In this document: positions 56,801-64,000 of the stretch, in pieces | Layout: each line of letters begins with the position of its first letter | Numbering within the stretch: the first letter of the stretch is position 1 | NCBI GenBank assembly: GCA_029298735.1 | Contig: JANSLP010000110.1 | Coordinates: forward strand, 1-64,000 | DNA: 64,000 bases | Direction of reading: 5' to 3' | Origin: Ophiostoma sp. CBS 140.51 | Taxonomy: Eukaryota > Ascomycota > Sordariomycetes > Ophiostomatales > Ophiostomataceae | Notes under the pieces: model-generated | Database searches by the model: none | Told to the model about the DNA's origin: nothing | What the model saw: the letters and a program-made list of their open reading frames with translations, nothing else | Position numbers and translations under genes: made by a program

Positions 56801-59800
56801 TCAGGTTTTCAAGTGTGATGAGAGACTCAGTCGAGTCACGGTCTGCCGTGGCGTACAGGGTCACCTTGGCGGACTTGTCAGATGCAACGGCCAACGACAG
56901 GTCTTGCGTGGTGCAGTAGGCACTGAGGAGGTTGCCTGTCTGGTGGGAAAGCGCAATGGCTTTGGCCGACACAGTCAAGCGCTCCAACGAAGATGGAAGG
57001 TAGACATTGCGCACATCGGCACGACCAGCCCCGAGGATCGGCCAGTAGAGCTCGATCAGTGACTCGAGGAACGCAGGGTGCAGAGAAGGACTGGCAACAA
57101 AGTGGCTCGGCATCTCGGCAGCGATATCAAGAACAGCCAGGTCAGCAGCCGAAGCACTGTCTGTGGCCCGGCAGTTCTCAACGCCCTGGAAGGTGGGACC
57201 AAAGGATACGCCCAGCTCGTTGAGTGAATCGTACATCTTGGTGCTGTCGACAGCTGTGCTGTTGTCACCGACAAGGAGTTTGGCAAAGCGGACGGCAGCA
57301 GCAGCCGTCTCGGCCTGGCGAACACCATCAACGTCATTGGCCTTCTCCTCGACGGTCTTGCTGCCGACAAGACCAATGCAGTGCTCGGTCCAGCCCTTCG
57401 CATGCGTGTATGAGCATATGCGGAACTCATTCCACGTAGCCTCGGAAGCGGAGGTGGGCAGAAGAGAGCCTCCATCTTGATGCGGGCGGAGGCTGATGGT
57501 CATCTCAATGTCCTCATCAGGGACGATCAGGGGCTTCATCACAGACACATCCCGCAGCTCGTACGAATCCACGACACGCGACTGGCTGATGGCACGTTGT
57601 GCGCTGGCCTCAAGGGCCATGACAAGGAAGGCCGACAGAGGGAAGACATTGAGGGACTGGATGCGATGGTGACGCAGCCAAGGCAGGTCGTCGAGGCGGA
57701 CAATGTTGCGCCAAGTGGGCTCCAGATCGCTCGAGTAGATTGCTTCAACGCCCAAAATATCGCTGCGGGCACCAGCGCGGTGCTTGTGCTTCAGGGTCGT
57801 GCGGGACTCCTGCCAGTACTTGTTGGAGTAGTTCCACGGGTACCGAGGCAGGTCAATGAGAAGGGTGGGTGACTTTGCGGCAGTCCGGGACTTGGGAAAG
57901 TTGACAGCCTCAAAGTCAAGGGCCAGGCCGCGCGTGAACAGGGTACCAGCAAGATCCATGGCAGTCTCCACGGCATCCTTCTTGCGGAGCAGGGCGGAGG
58001 CATACGGAATCTTGGCCGCGGGACCTCCAACATGCTTGAGAATTTGCTTGATGGGGCCCTGCATACCCGAGTGGGGACCGAGCTCGATGAGCATGTTGAC
58101 ACCAGTGCGATGCTCGCCAACAGGCTCGAGCATGCTCTGAAGTGCCTCGTCGAAGCGGACAGCACAGGTGAGGTTGTCCACCCAGTAGGAGGCCTGGAGC
58201 TCGGAGGCATCAATGAGCTTGCCCTGCAGAGACGAGTGGAAGCGGACTGTAGTCTCAGCGGGGGCCTTGAGCTTCAAAAGGCTGGCCCGGTACTCCTTGG
58301 CCACAAGGTTCATGTGATGCGAGTGGTAGGCAGTATCAATGACAAGGCGGCGGTTGAACATGCCGCGCTCCTCGCAGATCTTCTCGAGCTCAGCAAGTGC
58401 TGGTTCGTCTCCAGAAATGGTCAAACTGGATGGGCTGTTGTAGCAAGCAATGCGGACCTCCTTCTCCTTGAGGCTGTCAATGATCGGCTGGAACTCCTCC
58501 TTGCTGCCACCAACTGCCATCATGCGGCCCTTGAGATCAGGGTAGTTCTCCTTGAGAATGGGGATGAGACGACCGCGGTGGTAGGCGACGGCCATTGCAG
58601 ACTCAAAGGTGATGATGCCAGCAGCGTAAGCAGCACCGATCTCACCACTCGAGTGACCGGCAACTGCCTCGGGACGAATGCCCCAGCTTGACAGGAGATC
58701 TGTCAGCGCCAGTTGGACAGCTGTGCAAGAAGGCTGGCTGATGTGTGCCTCGTTGACACGCGTTGTGGCGGCATCGCGGCTGAGCTCCTCGACTAGGGAC
58801 CATTCAGCGCCGAGGGCCGTGAGGCAGCGGTCGGCGTGATCAATGGCACTGGTGAAGACGGGGTACTGCTCGTACAGCTCGCGGCCCATGCCCCACCACT
58901 GAGCACCCTGACCGGTGAAGATAAAGCCGATACGCAGGGGCTCAATCTCCTTTCCGGGCGTGTACTTCTCGCCGTTGAGGGTCTCCACCAGCTCAAAGGA
59001 GTTGCTAGCCGAGATTGCAGCACGGTACTGCAGATGTGAGCGGCGCTGGCCGAAGGTGTAGGCAATGTTGGCCATTAGATCAGCCTGGAAAATCTCCGGG
59101 CGCTGCTCCAAGTAGATGACGGCGTTCTTCATTACGGCTGAGAGCGTTGCCTTGTCGTTGGCTGTGAAGACAAACAGCTTGCGCAGGTTAGTGGCTGCGG
59201 TCGAGAGGTCTTGCTCAAAGCTTGGCTTGGACTTGAAGGGAGCGGCTTGCAGGACAACGTGACCGTTGGTGCCACCGAACCCAAAGTTGTTGACACTGAT
59301 ATACTTCTTGCCGCGTGGCCAGGGGCGCTGGTTGATGGGAACCTTCATGTTCCACTCCTTCCAGGGGATCTTGGGATTGGGCACCTTGAAGTCGTGGTTG
59401 GGGAGAATGAAACCACGCTCAAGCATGAGGGCAGCCTTGATGATGCCGGCAATGCCAGAGGCAGCTTCAAGATGGCCAATGTTGGACTTGACGGAGCCAA
59501 TGTACAGCGGGTCACGCGTTGTACGGTCCAGGCCAAGAACGTTGTGCAGGGCCGTTGCCTCGATAGGGTCACCGACCTTGGTGCCTGTGCCGTGGGCCTC
59601 GACAAAGCCACACTCCTTGGGGTCGAGGCCAGCGTTGCGATAGACCTGGCGCATGAGGGCCTCCTGGGCCTCTCCACTGGGCATGGTGATACCGGGCGTC
59701 TTACCATCCTGGTTCAGGCCAGTGCCCACAATGACAGCACGGACGGGGTCGTTGTCCCGAAGGGCCTGGTCGAGCGGCTTGAGGACGAGCAGACCACAGC

Positions 59801-60803
59801 CCTCACCGCGACCGAAACCGGTGCCGCGCTCGTCAAAGGCAATGGAGCGGCCGGTATCGGACAGGAGCCGGCAGGTGGAGAACGAGATCCAAAACTCGGG
59901 GAGCATGTTCAAGTGGCAACCACCGACAATGGCCATGCTCGACTCGCCAAGACGCAGGCTCTGGCACGCCAGGTGTGTGGCAACCATGCTGGACGAGCAG
60001 GCCGTGTCAGATGTGAAGCTGGGGCCTCGCAGGTCGAAAAAGTGTGACAGTCTGTTTGACTGCATGGCATATGCGCAACCTAGGAACTGTTAGCTGGGTT
60101 TTATTTTACTTTTATGCGAACGCAACTTCTGGCATCTTTCTGGAGTCTTTCTGGAGTCTGTTTACTCACCAGTGGCTTGATGCATGGGAATGGTATCACT
60201 GTCACGGAAAAGATGTGACTCGTATTCGGGGAATGAGCCACCGACAAAAACACCGACATCCTTTCCAACAATGTTTTGTTTAGGGATGCCGGCGCTCTCG
60301 AGTGCTTCAAATGTGCACTCTAGCAGGAGACGCTGCTGGGGGTCCATGGAAATGGCCTCCTTCTCAGTGAGGCCGAAGAATGGCGCATCGAACGACTCCA
60401 GGTCGCAGGATAGAAAGTTTCCACCAACGGCGCTGAAACTGCCTCCCTTGCCAGCGTTGGGATGGTAGAAAGTGTCGGCGTTGAATCGCTTTTCGGGGAC
60501 TTTTGAGAATCCAGTGCGGGACCGCGAGAGAAGCTCCCAGAATTCGGCCGGGGTAGCCACATCGCCGGGCATACGGCAAGCTATTCCGATAATAGCAATG
60601 GGCGTCTGCGTGTTGTCGGCCTTTGGAGTCCCATTGTTGAGACTCTCAGTGTTGAGACCGAGTCCGCTACCATTGACAAAACCGCTCGTGGTGCCCTCAG
60701 GGCGGCCATTCACGTAGCGGCCATCACGAGGAAAGTAGCCAGTATCACTGTCGCCGGAAGGACTGGCGGTCGAAGGGTCGGGCGTGATGGCGATGGGCGC
60801 CAT
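53880..60803 (-). CDS. Highly reducing iterative type I polyketide synthase (KS-AT-DH-psiKR-ER-KR-ACP)
   Basis: Exons 60803-60170 and 60079-53880 on the minus strand. The intron 60080-60169 has donor GTGAGT and acceptor TTCCTAG. The product is 2,277 residues. Domains: KS (about 67-490) with Cys239 in DTACSSS, His374 in EAHGTGT and His414 in NIGHLEAASG; AT (about 595-910) with GQGAQW and Ser688 in GHSSGE; DH (about 985-1315); a structural non-catalytic KR-like half (about 1326-1546); ER (about 1549-1881) with the nucleotide motif HAASGAVGQ; KR (about 1905-2120) with GGTGGLG, Ser in ISSAAG and Tyr2054/Asn2058; ACP with Ser2231 in YPLDSL. There is no C-methyltransferase motif and no thioesterase, reductase or condensation domain, so release must come from elsewhere. 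The DH motifs deviate: the usual HxxxGxxxxP is H1016-RIQ-S-LNVF-P, and the usual catalytic Asp in HPxxLDxxxQ is Glu1217 (HPAFLESLIE). DH may therefore be weak or inactive. No tailoring genes flank it. Confidence 0.93.
60136..60157. repeat. 11-bp direct duplication in the PKS intron
   Basis: The unit CTTTCTGGAGT occurs twice in a row inside the single intron of the PKS gene, without affecting the coding sequence. Confidence 0.85.
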
Positions 60804-63800
60804 GGCCTTGTAATGTCAGCCGCAAATTGCGGCGGGTCGTGGTTTGATGAAAGGGAAACAAATGTGTAAACTTCGACGAAATAGAAATGAATGAAAAGAT
60901 GTAGCACGAGTCCAAGCAAGGTTGAAGCTGGTTTTGAGAAGATAAGACAGCTTGGAGCACGCAAGTTGACGGGCAAGCTTGATACTTGTCTTATGCCTGG
61001 ATGCAACAAAAAAGGAGTGACTGAAGATAAGGGAAACTCAAGACGAGGGAGGGAAGGTCGAGATGCTTAAAAAGACTGTCAGAACCAATGTTGATAGCCG
61101 TTCACTGTACCCGGGTGTCTATTTTTGGCCAATTGCTCCGTGTTCCCAGCAGAATCAAGATGAAATGTCGGCTCCGGTAGGCGGCTTAAGTTGCCTGTTT
61201 ATATGGGCCTCTATGAAGCGCACGGGGATAGCAACTGAATAGACACGGAGGTAGGCGAGCGACAGACGTGGGGAGACAGGGAATAGGATGATCGAAGGTT
61301 GGCGTATCGTTTACCAGCAACTCGAGGCATTAACTGGTGAAGTGCCTTTTACCAGTGCCGGTTACGGGTGGATAGGAGGCTTGGAGTATTTGCCTCCTTG
61401 TCTCGGTCTTTCACTTGACGAAGCGGCCGGGAAAAGTATTTCACGTTCAAGGAAGCTCAGATAATGAGCCGAGAACGTTTATCTGGACGAGTCTGGAGGC
61501 TCCACCTTCTTGTGCTGTGTGTTTGTTTGTTTGTCAATGCACCTGCTGGATGGCTGGCCTGGACTACTCATCCCTTACCCTGTGGCCAACTGTTATTTTT
61601 CTCTGTTCACCCAAGTGCGTTGCCGTACTGGTTCTCTATCCAGCGCACCAACTTTGGTGGGTTATATGTGAGCCACTTTATCGGCCCTCGTTTTCTGTGG
61701 GTCTTGTACTTTCAGCAGTATATTGATGCTTCCATAGATAGAAGTGGTAAGTTCCGTCAAACTATACTTGAGCTCTGGTCTCGATCAGCACAATGAGTAC
61801 CACCGCTGGTGGAGAGGGGGAGAGAGAAAAGAACTGTCGAAAGTGTGAATGGAGAGCCAAAAAGGGCCGGGCCAAAGAAGGCGTTCAGGGTAAGCGCTGA
61901 TTAGACAACAACGGCACGATATGGTGGGTTGCGGAAGGTCTGGAACACTTCCATATCATGGCGGGCGGATATGTGCTGGCAGAAAAGGTGTGTATGAACA
62001 AATTGAGCTTGTAGACGAGGTGATGGGATGAAACACAAAGACTGGATATCACGTTGCGGCCGGTCGGATGGCAGTGACCGGGGCGGAATAGAACTGTCAA
62101 AAGTGGGAAGCGAGGACCAGAGGCGAGCCCAGATCTAAGTATAGAATAGGAAAAAAGATTGATAGGATGAAAGAAACAGAGACTTGGTGGTGGAAGAAAA
62201 ATGAAAGCCGTCCGCCTTCAGAAAGCCGTATGTAGGATTTCAGAAAAAGGAGATCAAAACACATAGATTTGGTCAGATAAGGAGGTTTTAGCTGAGATAA
62301 TGGTCTGGGGAGGGGCGACAGTTGGCGTGGACGACGATCTAGGTGGGCGATTTGAGGTGTTTCAATCTAAGCGTGGTGATGATCTATGAGTGCAAAGGGG
62401 AAAAGGGGGAGGGCAATGGAGGAAGGAAAACAGAGTGACACATTAGTAACTTGCACGTGCTAAGACGGTGGAATTTCCAGAAAGAGCAGGCAAATGCTTC
62501 ATCGCTCTTGCTTAAGCGTGAAGAAGAGACAAAGATCAATTTTGGAAATGAATGATTAGTGCAGGTATCAAAATACGGAAAGCGGAAAGAACGACCAAGG
62601 ACAGTAAAGCCACCTGGTTGTGAGGCATAAAATCTGCAGTGATGGCCGATTTGTGAATAGCTCAAAAGAGTTGTGCGTAAATATACACAGCCAAACTAAC
62701 TCGTGAATATCAACAAAGAAAAGGGGCTAAAATCCAACTTTGCAGTTTAAAAACAGTTGCTTGACAGGGCTGCGCAGCCTTGCGGGGAGCTTTGCTTGCC
62801 TCCACTTCCAGGCCTCGTCATTGTGTACCATGTATTTATTTTCATACTTTATAACAAAATGCCCTATTCGGCTGTTATCGGTACTTTGTGCCGGGAAAAT
62901 AACAAAACGGCGATTGCCCGCATACACAAGATCAGACAAAAGAGCCACACATCCATAATTCGTAGCACGCCACCAGATAGGGGCCCAAGTGCGGGCGGTA
63001 CTTGATCTCGGGGCTTGATAAGGAGAATAGCTTGATCGGGGCGAGAGAGGGAGAGAAAGGATAAAAGAAAAGTGACAAGACAGACAAGTGATATATTGAA
63101 AAAGGAGCCGGCCCAAACTGAGGCGACAAAAGGAGCCGGATGGTCCACACACACCCGATCACTCTGCCGTTCGATTTTGGCTAATTGTGGGTATTTATAT
63201 GAGGCTCACGGCCACGGCATGGCACAAACAACTGGATTAGCTATCTTAATAGGTTCTGTACACACCGGACTCACTAGGAGAATATTTATTCTGTTTCTGT
63301 TTTTGTACAAGAGGCGGCTAGAAAACATGGGTGACCCTTGGCGGACTAACGGACAATTGTGAAAAGACCACAATCAGTTCCTGTGGAGGGACAACGAGTG
63401 TGATTTCGGTCGGTAAGTTATGCTCTCCGCGCCCCCGACTTACTTCCATGAGAGTTTTTGACTTGATTTATTTTGTATCGTCCTTCTGCCTTTCTGTTTT
63501 TTTTTCTTCTTTTAGTTCTTACGTCGCTTGTAGACTTATCACTCCGATTCCCACATTCAATTTATTGCGTTCGGCAGTAGACAACGCCACTCGCTGTTCC
63601 AGGCGGATTGCCATGTGCGGTCGTCGCATTGTCTAATTCTCCTTTCAAGGTTGTGTGCCCACTCGGCTTTCTAAGCTGATCTTGAACCCCCACACGGTAA
63701 GGATCTCTTGGAAGGCTCCGCGCATGTAAAGTCATCTTTCTCTTGGCATACGGCATCAGTATCTTGAGAAATGGTCAAAGTTTCGTCATTTTGAAGCTGT

Positions 63801-64000
63801 GAAGGTGTTTTTCTTCTCAACTATAACGCGTATTTTTCTTATTCTCTACACACCGTTGTTGGCCCAGCAAATGGTTCGAGACGATCCGAATCCAAGCACG
63901 AATGTTCTAAAAATACATCCTATCTAGATTCTTCTAGTTTATTTGTATTGGACTCTTTATTTCGCCATATTCCCATAGCTCACTTATCCCAATTATTTGC
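60804..64000. other. 3.2 kb upstream of the PKS, no gene supported
   Basis: Holds the PKS promoter and whatever lies beyond it. Short open frames at 61464-61796 (plus) and 62727-63152 (minus) have no domain or family resemblance. No partner gene of a biosynthetic cluster begins within the window. Confidence 0.55.

Noticed and set aside
61464..61796. 110-residue frame upstream of the PKS as a possible cluster partner
   Set aside because: No enzyme motif or family resemblance; probably chance.
62727..63152. 141-residue minus-strand frame near the right edge
   Set aside because: No recognisable domain and overlaps other frames.
1..64000. tRNA, rRNA, CRISPR or intact transposon
   Set aside because: No cloverleaf-type conserved boxes, no repeat-spacer array, and no transposase or reverse-transcriptase frame was recognised by eye; a program search could still find a tRNA.

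Overview
The window looks like nuclear DNA of a filamentous ascomycete (Pezizomycotina, probably Sordariomycetes; the genus is not resolved). The reasons are short introns of 51-136 bp with GTAAGT/GTATGT-type donors and CTAAC-like branch sites, long stop-poor pyrimidine-rich leaders, and fungal-only families: hybrid histidine kinase, Zn2Cys6 regulator, SAT4/fungal-rhodopsin membrane proteins, an Alb1-type protein, a Ytp1-type protein and a highly reducing polyketide synthase. Gene density is low, about one gene per 4-5 kb, with gaps up to 5.6 kb. I see no tRNA, rRNA, intact transposon or CRISPR.

Layout. 0.5-1.3 kb: a decayed gene for a small secreted protein. 1.7-9.9 kb: a hybrid histidine kinase (minus) and a Zn2Cys6 transcription factor (plus), divergent. 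10.3-16.7 kb: a DHA2-type MFS exporter and a seven-helix GPCR, both minus. 20.1-21.3 kb: a lipid-droplet hydrolase-like serine hydrolase. 26.9-33.9 kb: two SAT4-type membrane proteins (plus) with the ribosome-biogenesis gene ALB1 (minus) between them. 34.8-39.2 kb: a Ytp1-like membrane protein and a monocarboxylate-transporter-like MFS protein (both minus). 43.8-48.6 kb: a BAR-domain protein and a large UFD1-domain/zinc-finger protein (plus). 48.7-50.1 kb: a conserved fungal protein of unknown function (minus). 52.0-53.2 kb: a small conserved protein whose frame extends about 285 codons upstream without an AUG. 53.9-60.8 kb: a 2,277-residue reducing PKS (minus). 60.8-64 kb: no gene that I can support.

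Most genes are unrelated housekeeping, signalling or transport genes and do not form one pathway. The PKS stands alone: no tailoring enzyme, regulator or release enzyme lies beside it. Exon boundaries were derived by hand from splice consensus, frame and family continuity, and are given per gene.

Most worth a second look: the AUG-less in-frame extension at 52019-52869, with an ACG in ideal Kozak context; the PKS with altered dehydratase motifs; the 35-residue loop inside the Zn2Cys6 cluster; the UFD1 protein that seems to carry AZUL-like and UBA-like C-terminal modules; and the SAT4 paralogue pair with parallel in-frame open leaders.
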